A stretch of 18,453 bases of DNA. Origin: DASRSS01 sp035656335 (GTDB lineage: Bacteria > Actinomycetota > Actinomycetes > Mycobacteriales > Jatrophihabitantaceae). Each line of letters begins with the position of its first letter. Positions within the stretch are counted from its first letter, which is position 1. Below, one piece after another: positions 6,357-14,171 of the stretch. The translations under genes and the position numbers were made by a program. Below the pieces are notes generated by a model. That model was not told the DNA's origin. It saw only the letters and a program-made list of their open reading frames with translations, and made no database searches. The stretch is from contig DASRSS010000233.1 of assembly GCA_035656335.1 (NCBI GenBank), positions 1-18,453 of the forward strand. The letters run 5' to 3'.

Positions 6357-7696
6357 GCGCGCGCAGGCCGGGCACGGATCGCCTGCTCGGCATCGCGTTG
6401 GGTGCGCTGATGGTTCTGGCTGCGCTGGCTGTTGCCGTGTTCGTCGGACGGTCCGGCACCAGCTCGTCGGTCGCGCTGAGCGGCGGCGGGACGCGGACCG
6501 TCTCGGTCGAGCTGGCGGACATGCGGGTCACGCCGTCGTTGATCAGCATCCCACGCGGCACGCGGCTGGTGCTCGACGTGCGCAACAGCGACCAGATGAG
6601 TCACGATCTGTACATCGACGGCGGGCCCGGCACGCCGCTGCTGCGGCCCGGGCAGTCGGCGCGCCTCGACCTCGGCGTCGTCAGGCGGACCGTCCAGGGC
6701 TGGTGCACGGTGCCCGGTCACAAGGCGGCCGGGATGGTGATGACGATCCGCGTCACCGGTTCGGCCGCGGCGCCATCGTCCGGCATGGGCATGGCGATGC
6801 GCGGCGGCCGCGCGAACTCCCCCGCCATCGACTTCACCGCGAAGCCGGGGCCGCAGTGGAAGCCGTACGAGCCGTCGCTGCAGCCGCTTCCCCCGGCGAG
6901 GACGCACCGGATCACGTTCACGATCCGCGACACCCGCACCGAGGTCGCGCCGGGCGTGTATCAGACGTTGTGGACGTACAACGGCACCGCGCCGGGACCG
7001 ATCCTGCACGGCCGGGTGGGCGATCGGTTCGTGGTCACGCTCGTGAACGACGGCGACATGGCGCACGGCGTCGACTTCCACGCCGGCGCCGTCGCACCGG
7101 ACGGGCCGATGCGCTCGATCGAGCCCGGCCAGTCGCTCAGTTACGCGTTCACCGCGCGCTACTCGGGCGCGTGGCTGTACCACTGCAGCACGATGCCGAT
7201 GTCGCTGCACATCGCCAACGGCATGTACGGCGCGGTGATCGTCGACCCGCCCGATCTCGATCACGTCGCGAAGCAGTTCGTGATCGTGCAGTCCGAGCTG
7301 TACCTCGGCGCGCAGAACGGCGTGGCCGACGAGAACAAGATCGACGCACGGCAGCCCGATGCCGTGGTGTTCAACGGGTTCGTGGACCAGTACGTGGACG
7401 CTCCGATCTCCGTGCGTGCGGGCGAGCGCATCCGGGTATGGGTCGTGGACGCCGGCCCGCAGTTCGGAACGTCCTTCCACGTCGTCGGCACCCAGTTCGA
7501 CACCGTGTTCAAGGAGGGCGCGTACCTGCTGCGGCCGGATAACCCCGAGCACGGTGCCGCGCAGACCCTCGACCTCGCCCCGGCACAGGGCGGCTTCGTC
7601 GAGTTCACCCTTGCCGCGCCCGGGCACTACCCGTTCCTCGACCACGCGATGGTGGACGCAGAGCACGGCGCGAAGGGCATCTTCGTCGCGCACTGA
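6353..7696 (+). CDS. nirK: Copper nitrite reductase with N-terminal cupredoxin domain
   Basis: Reduces nitrite to NO on the outer face of the membrane. The 447 residues comprise an N-terminal membrane anchor (11-33, no Tat motif), an extra cupredoxin domain (about 45-135) with type 1 copper ligands H84, C118, H123 and M128, a Met/Gly-rich linker (about 137-155), and the two-domain nitrite reductase core. In the core, type 1 ligands are H238, C278, H286 and M291; type 2 ligands are H243, H277 and H431; catalytic residues are D241 (HGVDFH) and H376 (SFHVVG). The C-to-H spacing in LYHCSTMPMSLHIANGM is eight, as in class II NirK. All copper ligands are present, so the enzyme should be active. The fused cupredoxin probably passes electrons to the core. 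The start overlaps the upstream stop (ATGA). A generic multicopper oxidase is less likely given the D/H pair. Confidence 0.93.
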   Translation: MSARRPGTDRLLGIALGALMVLAALAVAVFVGRSGTSSSVALSGGGTRTVSVELADMRVTPSLISIPRGTRLVLDVRNSDQMSHDLYIDGGPGTPLLRPGQSARLDLGVVRRTVQGWCTVPGHKAAGMVMTIRVTGSAAAPSSGMGMAMRGGRANSPAIDFTAKPGPQWKPYEPSLQPLPPARTHRITFTIRDTRTEVAPGVYQTLWTYNGTAPGPILHGRVGDRFVVTLVNDGDMAHGVDFHAGAVAPDGPMRSIEPGQSLSYAFTARYSGAWLYHCSTMPMSLHIANGMYGAVIVDPPDLDHVAKQFVIVQSELYLGAQNGVADENKIDARQPDAVVFNGFVDQYVDAPISVRAGERIRVWVVDAGPQFGTSFHVVGTQFDTVFKEGAYLLRPDNPEHGAAQTLDLAPAQGGFVEFTLAAPGHYPFLDHAMVDAEHGAKGIFVAH

Positions 7697-8017
7697 CCAT
7701 AGCGGGCTGCCGGCCAGGGAGTGTGCTGTTGCGGTGGCGGGCTGGGTTCCTGCGCCGCGGGTTGCGCTGCCGGTCTGCTGTTCCAGCTCGCTCGCGTCTC
7801 TTGGCAGCGACGGCGGGGCGGCTTCGTGCTGACCCGCTTCCGCTGCCGGCGCTCGTCCCGGCGTTCTTCAGCCGCCCCCTTCCCCTCCTTGATCAAGAGC
7901 AGGTTGTGGCTGCCAGGGCGGCCACAACGTGGTCTTGATGATGGCGGAATCGCCTTGAAAATAAGGGAGATCTTCGCGCCGAACCCTTGACCTCCGACGA
8001 TTCCGGACTACTTTTTG
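7697..8017. other. Convergent intergenic region without a gene
   Basis: 321 bases between the convergent nirK and GH8 genes. Short frames exist on both strands but have Cys/Arg/Ser-rich translations with no family resemblance and no good ribosome binding site, so I see no gene. The right half is structured: the 48-bp palindrome at 7892-7939, then an 8-bp inverted repeat CGGAATCG (7945-7952) / CGATTCCG (7998-8005) enclosing an AT-rich stretch. The left half (7697-7890) shows nothing I recognise. Transcription from both sides must end here. Confidence 0.7.
7892..7939. repeat. 48-bp near-perfect palindrome (bidirectional terminator or dispersed repeat)
   Basis: Left arm 7892-7910 (ATCAAGAGCAGGTTGTGGC) pairs with right arm 7921-7939 (GCCACAACGTGGTCTTGAT) except at two positions (7899/7932 and 7902/7929). 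The ten-base centre TGCCAGGGCG continues the pairing with a G-T wobble and three G-C pairs. In all, 20 of 24 positions are perfectly complementary. Lying between convergent genes, it could fold in both transcripts and act as a bidirectional terminator, although no U-run follows. Its length and symmetry also fit a REP/MITE-like dispersed element. Which it is cannot be decided from one copy. Confidence 0.8.
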
Positions 8018-9166
8018 CTAGCGAAGGCCCGCGTCGTGACAGGGATCCAGGTAGCCGTCCAGCAGCGCCCCACCCAGCGCAAGCCACGCGCCCCCGTAGT
8101 ACGTCGGGTGCGCTCCGGCGAGGTCGTTCGCCTGCACGCGCAGCGACTCACTGGCCGAGCTGTCCCCCGCAGCGGCGGCCGCGGCAGCGCCGGCCAGCAG
8201 CATCAGCGGATGCTTGGTCTGGTTGATCGGCTGGCCGGTCAGCGACACCGCCAAGTACTGCGTCGTCTCGCCCTGCGAGAGCAGCTGCCACCACTTCGCG
8301 GCAAGCCCCCGCGCCCGATCGCTGCAACCGGAGCCGAGCCAGATCGGCAACCGCGCGGCGTCCAACCCGTACTGCACCGGCGCTCCCCCGCTCGGCGAGG
8401 CGATCGGGTTCAGCCCGTCACCGGAAATCTGCGCCCAATCGGGCGGCAGCTTCTGTCCGTCCGACGTGACCTGCTCTAGCAGGCTCAGCGCACTGTTGGA
8501 CGCCTGCTGCCACCGCTCGTCGCCGGTGAAGTGCGCGAGGGCGAGGTACACGTCCGGCATCCAGTAGGACGGGTCGACCTGCGGCGGCGACTTCGCCCAC
8601 GGCCCCGCAAGCACGACGGTCTTGCCACCCACCGTCGTCGTCTCGGCAGCCAGAATCGCGTTCGCCAAGCGGCGGCCGTCGGCGTGCAGTCCCGCCGAGC
8701 CAGGCCCGCGGTACCGCAGCAGCGCGTACGCGAGCAGGGCGTCAGCGTCGGCGGCGGAGTTGCTGTCCTGCACCTGCCCGCTACTGGTGGCGCGCGACGC
8801 GATCAACCCGTGCTTGCCGGGCAGATGCTGCTTCGTCCACGTCCAGATCGCCCGCGCGAGCGACGCCTTGCCGTCCACCTCGGCCACGAGCATGCCGTAC
8901 GCCTGCCCCTCGCTGACGATGTCGTTGCCCTGGTCGCGGCGGATCACCCGGCCGTCGGACGTGACGTAACCGGCGAGGAAGTTCTGCTCGGACACCATCT
9001 TCTGCGTGCTCGATCCTGTCGACGGTGCTGTGCTGGGCTGGACCGACCCGGTGGACGTACCGGTGCTCGTCAACGGCCGAGACGGTGACGACGAACCGCA
9101 ACCGGTCGCGACTACACAGGCCAGCACCGCGGCTCCGCCGGCGATCACCCGCCGTGCGCTCGGCAT
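8018..9166 (-). CDS. Glycoside hydrolase family 8 lipoprotein
   Basis: Secreted, membrane-anchored glucanase-like enzyme, 382 residues. The N-terminus has RR, a hydrophobic stretch and a lipobox ending at C23 (VVATGC), then a Ser/Thr/Pro-rich linker (24-55). The catalytic region shows GH8 signatures: NDIVSEGQAYGM with the general acid E86, NSAADADALLAYALL (D140/D142), VDPSYWMPDVY (198-207) and YGLDAARLPIWL with D269 as probable base. GH8 enzymes cut beta-1,4-glucans; the BcsZ type works alongside cellulose synthases. The ATG at 9166 overlaps the stop of the upstream glycosyltransferase by one base (TGATG), so the two are translationally coupled. It therefore probably trims or edits the glucan made by that synthase on the cell surface. 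The family call is good; the exact linkage cleaved is not shown by the sequence. Confidence 0.88.
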   Translation of the reverse strand: MPSARRVIAGGAAVLACVVATGCGSSSPSRPLTSTGTSTGSVQPSTAPSTGSSTQKMVSEQNFLAGYVTSDGRVIRRDQGNDIVSEGQAYGMLVAEVDGKASLARAIWTWTKQHLPGKHGLIASRATSSGQVQDSNSAADADALLAYALLRYRGPGSAGLHADGRRLANAILAAETTTVGGKTVVLAGPWAKSPPQVDPSYWMPDVYLALAHFTGDERWQQASNSALSLLEQVTSDGQKLPPDWAQISGDGLNPIASPSGGAPVQYGLDAARLPIWLGSGCSDRARGLAAKWWQLLSQGETTQYLAVSLTGQPINQTKHPLMLLAGAAAAAAAGDSSASESLRVQANDLAGAHPTYYGGAWLALGGALLDGYLDPCHDAGLR

Positions 9167-11445
9167 CAGCCCGTTCCCGTTGCGGTGAGAGACGGCGACG
9201 GAGCCGGGCTCGCCGGTGCCGACGAGGACGATGCCGACGACGACGCCGACGAGGACGGTGCCGCCGAGGACGACGCCGTCGAGGACTGTGCCGGCGCGCT
9301 GCTCGGGGCTGTCGGCGTCCCCGTCGGCGCACCGCTGCCGCCCGCGCCGGACGCGGGCGCACCGGAAACGGGCGCCGAACCACTGCCCGCCGGCGCGGCC
9401 GGTCGGCTGGACGACGTCGAGTTGTAGTGCTCAGGGTGCCCGCGCGCGGGACCGACCAGCTGCGGCGTGACCGACGGGCTGCCACCCGGGCTGAGCAGCG
9501 CGAGCGCGACCGCCACGCTGGCCCCGATGCCGGCCAGTCCGGCGACCGCGAACGTGGCCCGCCGGGCCGTCCGGTACCGCCTGTTCTCGGTGGCACGGCG
9601 CCGGCGCAGCTCCTCCGGCAGTGCGGCGCGCTGCGCGCTGAGGCTGTTCAACGGCGCACCGGCGAACGCGACCGTCGGCCACAGCAGCAAGCAGGCGGTC
9701 AGGATGCCGCCGTAGCCGCCGGCTTTGGTGAGTGCTCCGGCGATCGCCGCGATGCCGAGCACCGCAAGCACGGTCTCGCCGATGTTGCCGCGGATCGCGT
9801 CCCACCACTTCGCCTCGCCGGCGGTCTTCGGCGTGCGCAGGAACTCAGCCTCGCGGGCGAACAATCCCTGGACGGACGCGCGCGCCACCACGAGCGCTGT
9901 CGACTGCCAGATCATGAACGCGCCGAACGCGTCCCGCCAGCCGGCGCCCGTCCCGCGGCGCAGCAAGGCGACGGCACGCACCAGACCAAGCAGCACCAGC
10001 ACCGGAATCGCCGCGAGCAGGAAGCCGGTCAGCTTGCGCAGCAGAAGCCCGGCGCCGAACGTCACGTTGGCGGCGCCCACCAGCAGGAAGATGTAGAACA
10101 GCAGCGCGAGCAGGTCGCCGTACCACTGCAGCGCGCCGGACAGATAGGCCCAGCGCTGCCCCAGGCTCATCTGGTTCTTCGCGTTCCGCGGGCCGGGAAG
10201 CATCAACCGCCAGTGCCGGCGCAGGATCTGGATCCCGCCGAAGCACCACCGGAACCGCTGGCCCTTGAGCGCCTCGAACGTCAACGGCATCACGCCGACG
10301 CCGAAGGACCGGTCGACGTGCAACCCGGACCAGCCGTCGCGCAGCAGCCGCAGCGACAGCTCGGCGTCCTCGGTGATGCACCACTCGTCCCAGCCGCCGG
10401 CCCGCTCCAGGGCACTGCGCCGGATCAGTCCCATCGTCCCGGCGAAGATCGCGCCGTCGCGCTCGTTGCGGGACGGCTGCGACACCACGAAGAAGTACTT
10501 GTACGAGTAGTAGAGCCGTCGATAGAACGGCGCCTGCTCCCAATCGCGGTAGTCCTGCGGCGCCTGGATGAACCCGACCGTGGGGTCGGCGAACAGCGGC
10601 GCGCACCGGCGCAGGAACTCCGGGTCGAGCTGGTAGTCCGAGTCGATCACGCCGATGAGCTCGGTGCGCGGGTCGATCAGCTCGCGCAGCGCGTAGTTCA
10701 GCGCACCGGACTTGTAACCGGGCCAGTCCTGCAGGTGCGCGAACTTGATGCCGTGCTGCTGGCACCAGTCGCGCACCGGGTGCCACAGCGACTCGTCGTC
10801 GGTGTTGTCGTCCAGGACGACGATCTCGTAGTTCGGATAGTCCATGGCCCGCAGTGACTGCAGCGTCTCGATGACCATTTCCGGCGGCTCGTTGTACGCG
10901 GGAACGTGCAGGCTGACGAACGGCAGCACCTCCGGATGCTCGGACGTGACTCCGCGCGAGATGCGCCGCTGCCAGCTCTCCCGGCCCAGCGCGTCGCACA
11001 GCTCCCACAGGTAGGCGCAGCCGAGGAACCCCGCGGCGACCTCGAGCAGCCAGAGCAGCACGCCGCCCGCGGTGCCCGCCGGCCCGAGGTGGGTGACGAA
11101 CGTCCAGCGCAGCATGAACGCCAGGTAGGCGAGGAACAGGTATGTCGTCGCGGCCCAGCACAGGTGGGCGCGCGCGCTCCATCGGCGGGTCACCGGCATC
11201 CAGAGCAGGCTGACGGCGACGAGCGCGGCCGCGCCCGCGATCAGGTTCCCGACGGTCACGCCGAGAAGCGCGAGCAGGCCCGCGACCACTGCGGCGAGGA
11301 CGAGGGTGGTGATCAGCGCGAACAGGAACCGGCGCAGGGTCGGCCAGGCCCCGGTTGCCCGTCCGCGCATCGGCATTCGTACGAACAGCATCACGGTGGC
11401 GATCGGTGCCGCCAGCAGGCCGGCGAGCAGTAGCGCTGCGAGCAT
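9166..11445 (-). CDS. Processive GT2 glycosyltransferase, cellulose-synthase-like
   Basis: Membrane-embedded family 2 glycosyltransferase of 759 residues that would polymerise sugar from a UDP-sugar and move the chain across the membrane. About four to five helices (1-150) precede the cytosolic catalytic domain (about 170-405), which holds the processive-GT set: D212/D213 (VLDDNTDD), DSD (268-270), TED (358-360) and QRFRW (396-400). Further helices follow at about 440-525 and 555-597, plus one at 630-651. There is no PilZ domain, so no c-di-GMP control as in BcsA. After the last helix comes an 85-residue Ser/Ala/Pro/Gly tail, probably outside the cell. The ATG at 11445 has GGGA upstream. The coupled GH8 gene downstream suggests a cellulose-like or mixed beta-glucan product; hyaluronan- or chitin-type products are less likely but not excluded. 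Confidence 0.92.
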   Translation of the reverse strand: MLAALLLAGLLAAPIATVMLFVRMPMRGRATGAWPTLRRFLFALITTLVLAAVVAGLLALLGVTVGNLIAGAAALVAVSLLWMPVTRRWSARAHLCWAATTYLFLAYLAFMLRWTFVTHLGPAGTAGGVLLWLLEVAAGFLGCAYLWELCDALGRESWQRRISRGVTSEHPEVLPFVSLHVPAYNEPPEMVIETLQSLRAMDYPNYEIVVLDDNTDDESLWHPVRDWCQQHGIKFAHLQDWPGYKSGALNYALRELIDPRTELIGVIDSDYQLDPEFLRRCAPLFADPTVGFIQAPQDYRDWEQAPFYRRLYYSYKYFFVVSQPSRNERDGAIFAGTMGLIRRSALERAGGWDEWCITEDAELSLRLLRDGWSGLHVDRSFGVGVMPLTFEALKGQRFRWCFGGIQILRRHWRLMLPGPRNAKNQMSLGQRWAYLSGALQWYGDLLALLFYIFLLVGAANVTFGAGLLLRKLTGFLLAAIPVLVLLGLVRAVALLRRGTGAGWRDAFGAFMIWQSTALVVARASVQGLFAREAEFLRTPKTAGEAKWWDAIRGNIGETVLAVLGIAAIAGALTKAGGYGGILTACLLLWPTVAFAGAPLNSLSAQRAALPEELRRRRATENRRYRTARRATFAVAGLAGIGASVAVALALLSPGGSPSVTPQLVGPARGHPEHYNSTSSSRPAAPAGSGSAPVSGAPASGAGGSGAPTGTPTAPSSAPAQSSTASSSAAPSSSASSSASSSSAPASPAPSPSLTATGTG
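9169..9423 (-). repeat. Low-complexity Ser/Ala/Pro tail of the GT2 gene
   Basis: Codes residues 675-759 of the glycosyltransferase: runs of Ser, Ala, Pro, Gly and Thr with almost no charged residues. On the + strand the DNA reads as repeated GACGA/GCCGA units (9200-9300). Such tails are often wall-spanning or O-glycosylated linkers. The repetitive DNA may be prone to length variation between strains. Confidence 0.7.
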
Positions 11446-11539
11446 GCTGTCCCGTTCTCGCGACGAAGGCCGGCTGTTGCCGGCTCGCCATGCCCCTACC
11501 CGGACGGCGAATACGCGAAACCGCGCGCGGTGGGCTCGT

Positions 11540-12586
11540 TCACAGCCGTCCGCTACGCGCGCCGAGCACGCGGTAGCCGACGGGGAACAGCCGCAACCCC
11601 CAGCGGTCGAGCAGCCCCCACAGCCCGCGCCGCGCCCACACCGCCATCACCACCGCGACGGAGCCGAGGATGATCAGGTACCAGGCCCCCTGGTCGGACA
11701 GCGTCTGCTGCAGCACGAAGAACACGATCGTGCCGATGATCGGCCCCTCCAGCGTGCCGATCCCGCCGATCAGCACCACGAAAATCATGTACGCGGACCA
11801 CTGGACGCCGTAGACGTTGTTCGGCTGCACGTTCAACTGGCTGATCGCCAGCAACGCGCCCGCTGCCCCGGCGCCGAGCGCGGCAACCAGGTAGACGATC
11901 CGTTTCGCACGCGGCACGAGCACACCCACCGCTCGCGCTGCCGTTTCGTCGTCACGCACCGCGGTCAGGGCCAGGCCGACGCGACTGCGCAGCACGATGT
12001 AGCAGCCGGCCAAGGTGAGGACCGCGACGGCGAGCGCTGCCCAATACGTGATCGCGCCGAGCACGACCGGGTCGAAACCGTCGAGCCCCGGCACGTTGGT
12101 TCCGGTGCCGCCGCCAAGGGACGAGTCGCGGATCGTCAGCAGTGCCAGCACCTCGGCCACCACCCACGTCCCGATGGCGAAGTACCCGCCGCGTAGCCGG
12201 AACACGAGCCAGGAAAGGGGAAACGCCACAACGGCGCAGAAGACCGCCGCGATCGGTAAGGCCACGAACGGTTCGACGCCGTGCTGGGCGAACCACAGCG
12301 TGGCATACGCGCCGATGCCGATATACGCCTGTTGGCCGACGGAGACCAGGCCCGCGTAACCGGCCAGCAGGTTCCACGTCATTCCCAGGACGAGCAGGAT
12401 GAAGAAGTTCACCAAGGTGGTGGTGCTGTTCGGGTCAACCAGGTACGGCAGGTAGCCCAGCACCGCGAGCGCCACGACACCCGGACCGATGGCCCAGCGC
12501 GACGCGCGGGTGGAGCGCAGGATGCGCGGGCCTCGTGCCGGCGCGGTCGCCGCTGCCCGCTTGTCGAGCTCGACCTGTTCGGCCAC
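11540..12586 (-). CDS. livM: Branched-chain/aromatic-type ABC importer permease LivM
   Basis: Second membrane subunit of a HAAT-family ABC importer, 348 residues, about ten helices. Family hallmarks: NFFILLVLGMTWNLLAGYAGLVSVGQQAYIGIGAYA near residue 55, FRLRGGYFAIGTWVVAEV, the cytosolic coupling loop RSRVGLALTAVRDDETAARAVGV (the EAA-like loop that contacts the ATPases), and GGIGTLEGPIIGT near the end. A hydrophilic N-terminus (about 30 residues) precedes the first helix. The GTG at 12586 overlaps the LivH stop by one base (TAGTG), so translation is coupled and this start is preferred over a longer frame running back through livH. It is the last gene of the importer operon. Substrates of this family include branched-chain amino acids, amides, urea and aromatic acids; the neighbouring aldehyde dehydrogenase favours an aromatic. 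Confidence 0.93.
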   Translation of the reverse strand: MAEQVELDKRAAATAPARGPRILRSTRASRWAIGPGVVALAVLGYLPYLVDPNSTTTLVNFFILLVLGMTWNLLAGYAGLVSVGQQAYIGIGAYATLWFAQHGVEPFVALPIAAVFCAVVAFPLSWLVFRLRGGYFAIGTWVVAEVLALLTIRDSSLGGGTGTNVPGLDGFDPVVLGAITYWAALAVAVLTLAGCYIVLRSRVGLALTAVRDDETAARAVGVLVPRAKRIVYLVAALGAGAAGALLAISQLNVQPNNVYGVQWSAYMIFVVLIGGIGTLEGPIIGTIVFFVLQQTLSDQGAWYLIILGSVAVVMAVWARRGLWGLLDRWGLRLFPVGYRVLGARSGRL

Positions 12587-13455
12587 TACGCCTCCACCGT
12601 CGCCGGCATCAGGCCGCTCGGCCGCACCGCGAGGATTGCCAGGAACACCAGGTGGGCGACCAGCACACCGATCGTCGGGTCGGCCTGCGCCCCGATCGTC
12701 TGCGCCAGGCCGAGCACGCAGCCGCCGAGCAGCGTCCCCCACAGCGAGCCGAGGCCGCCGATGATCACCGCCTCGAACCCGAACAGCAGCAACTGGCTTC
12801 CGCTGGTCGGCGCGAACTGGGCGTACATGCCGTCGGCCAGTCCGGCGACGGCGACGGTCGCGAACGCAATGGCCGCGGCGACGCCGGCCACGTGCCGCGT
12901 GTTGATCCCGACGATGGACGCGGCCTCGACATCGTCGGACAGCGCGCGGATCTGCCGCCCGGTGCTCGTCCCGGCCAGGAACAGCTGCACCGTGACCAGG
13001 ATGATCACCGCGGCGACCAGGATGCCGAGCCGCAGGTAGCTGATCGAGATCGACGAGGCCGGATGGAACGCCTTGGTCACCAGCGAGCCCACGCTCAGCG
13101 AGTGGCTGTCGGCCGAAAAGCCCTCCTGCAACGCGTTCTGCAGTACGACCGACAGCCCGAACGTCACCAGCAAGGTCGTCAGCGGCCCGCTCTGCATGCT
13201 GCGCTGCAGCAGGGTCCGCTGCGCGCCGTAGCCGAAGATCGCGAACATCGGCGGGACGAACAACAGCGCCCACAGCGCGTTCGAGTGCACGGACGGCAGC
13301 AGCGCCACGGCGACGTACGCGCCGAGCACCGCGAGATCCCCGTGCGCCAGGTTGATGATCCCGAGGACGCCGAACAGCAACGACAGGCCGCAGGCGAACA
13401 GTGCGAACAGGCCGCCGAGCATCAGCCCCTGGATGATCGCGTTGATCCAGTTCAC
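12586..13455 (-). CDS. livH: Branched-chain/aromatic-type ABC importer permease LivH
   Basis: First membrane subunit of the importer, 289 residues, about eight helices. Hallmarks: INAIIQGLMLGGLFALFACGLSLLFGVLGIINLAHGDLAVLGAYVA at the N-terminus, the coupling loop STGRQIRALSDDVEAASIVGINTRHV (about 185-210), and FEAVIIGGLGSLWGTLLGG near the C-terminus. The GTG at 13455 overlaps the LivF stop by four bases (GTGA) and places the first helix directly after the start, as is usual for LivH; a longer frame upstream would run through livF. The stop overlaps livM by one base. LivH and LivM together form the translocation pore. Confidence 0.94.
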   Translation of the reverse strand: MNWINAIIQGLMLGGLFALFACGLSLLFGVLGIINLAHGDLAVLGAYVAVALLPSVHSNALWALLFVPPMFAIFGYGAQRTLLQRSMQSGPLTTLLVTFGLSVVLQNALQEGFSADSHSLSVGSLVTKAFHPASSISISYLRLGILVAAVIILVTVQLFLAGTSTGRQIRALSDDVEAASIVGINTRHVAGVAAAIAFATVAVAGLADGMYAQFAPTSGSQLLLFGFEAVIIGGLGSLWGTLLGGCVLGLAQTIGAQADPTIGVLVAHLVFLAILAVRPSGLMPATVEA

Positions 13456-14171
13456 GACGCGTCCTCGGCGGTGAAGCCGAAGTAGGCCGCCTCGACGTCG
13501 TGGACGGTGTACTGCTCCGGCGTGCCCTGCAGCGTGGTGCGCCCCTCCAACAGGCACTGGAAACGGTTGGCGACGCGCAGCGCCTGCGAGACGTCCTGCT
13601 CGACCAACAGCATCGAGATCCCCTGCTCGAGCAGCGTCGGCAGCACCCGGTAGATCTGCTGCACGATCACCGGCGCGAGTCCGAGCGAGACCTCGTCCAG
13701 CAACAGCAGCCGCGGGTTGGCCACGAGCGCACGCGCGATCGCCACCTGCTGTTGCTCGCCGCCGGACAGGTGGCTGACCCGCTCGTGGCGGCGCGCATGC
13801 ATCCAGCCGAACAGGTCGTAGCAGGCGGCCACGTCCCAGCTGCCCGCGCGGGCGTTCACCTGTCCGATGCGGATGTTCTCCTCCAACGTCAGCGAACGGA
13901 ACAAGCGCCGGCCCTCCGGCACCATCGCGATGCCGTGCCGCACCCGGGCGTGCGCCGATTCCCGCGTGATGTCCTCGCCGGCAAAGCGGATCCGGCCGTG
14001 CGTCGGATGCAGGCCGGCCAGCGTCCGCAGCAGCGTCGACTTCCCGGCCCCGTTCGCGCCCACCACCGCGAACACCTCGCCCGCGCTCACCTGCAGGCTC
14101 ACCTCGTGCAGCGCTACCAGCTGCCCGTGCCGGACGGTCAGGTCCTGCGCGTCGAGCAACGGTTCGCTCAT
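13452..14171 (-). CDS. livF: ABC importer ATPase LivF
   Basis: One of the two cytosolic ATPases of the importer, 239 residues, the usual LivF length. Walker A GANGAGKS (38-45), the LivF-type MVPEGRRLF segment (83-91), signature LSGGEQ (135-140), Walker B LLLLDE (155-160), and LVEQ (189-192), where LivF proteins carry Gln in place of the H-loop His. All motifs are intact. The ATG at 14171 overlaps the LivG stop by four bases (ATGA), and its stop overlaps the LivH start by four bases (GTGA), so it is translationally coupled on both sides. It pairs with LivG to drive import. Confidence 0.95.
   Translation of the reverse strand: MSEPLLDAQDLTVRHGQLVALHEVSLQVSAGEVFAVVGANGAGKSTLLRTLAGLHPTHGRIRFAGEDITRESAHARVRHGIAMVPEGRRLFRSLTLEENIRIGQVNARAGSWDVAACYDLFGWMHARRHERVSHLSGGEQQQVAIARALVANPRLLLLDEVSLGLAPVIVQQIYRVLPTLLEQGISMLLVEQDVSQALRVANRFQCLLEGRTTLQGTPEQYTVHDVEAAYFGFTAEDAS

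Noticed and set aside
6146..7693. 515-codon minus-strand frame opposite nirK
   Set aside because: Opposite-strand shadow of nirK, which has all copper ligands; the antisense product has no recognisable domain.
7721..7990. Small + strand frame starting MCCCGGG in the nirK/GH8 gap
   Set aside because: Cys/Arg/Ser-rich translation, crosses the palindrome, no ribosome binding site and no family resemblance.
12587..13273. Extension of the livM frame back through livH
   Set aside because: The extension has antisense-like composition, overlaps livH, and the GTG at 12586 gives the coupled one-base overlap and a proper LivM N-terminus.
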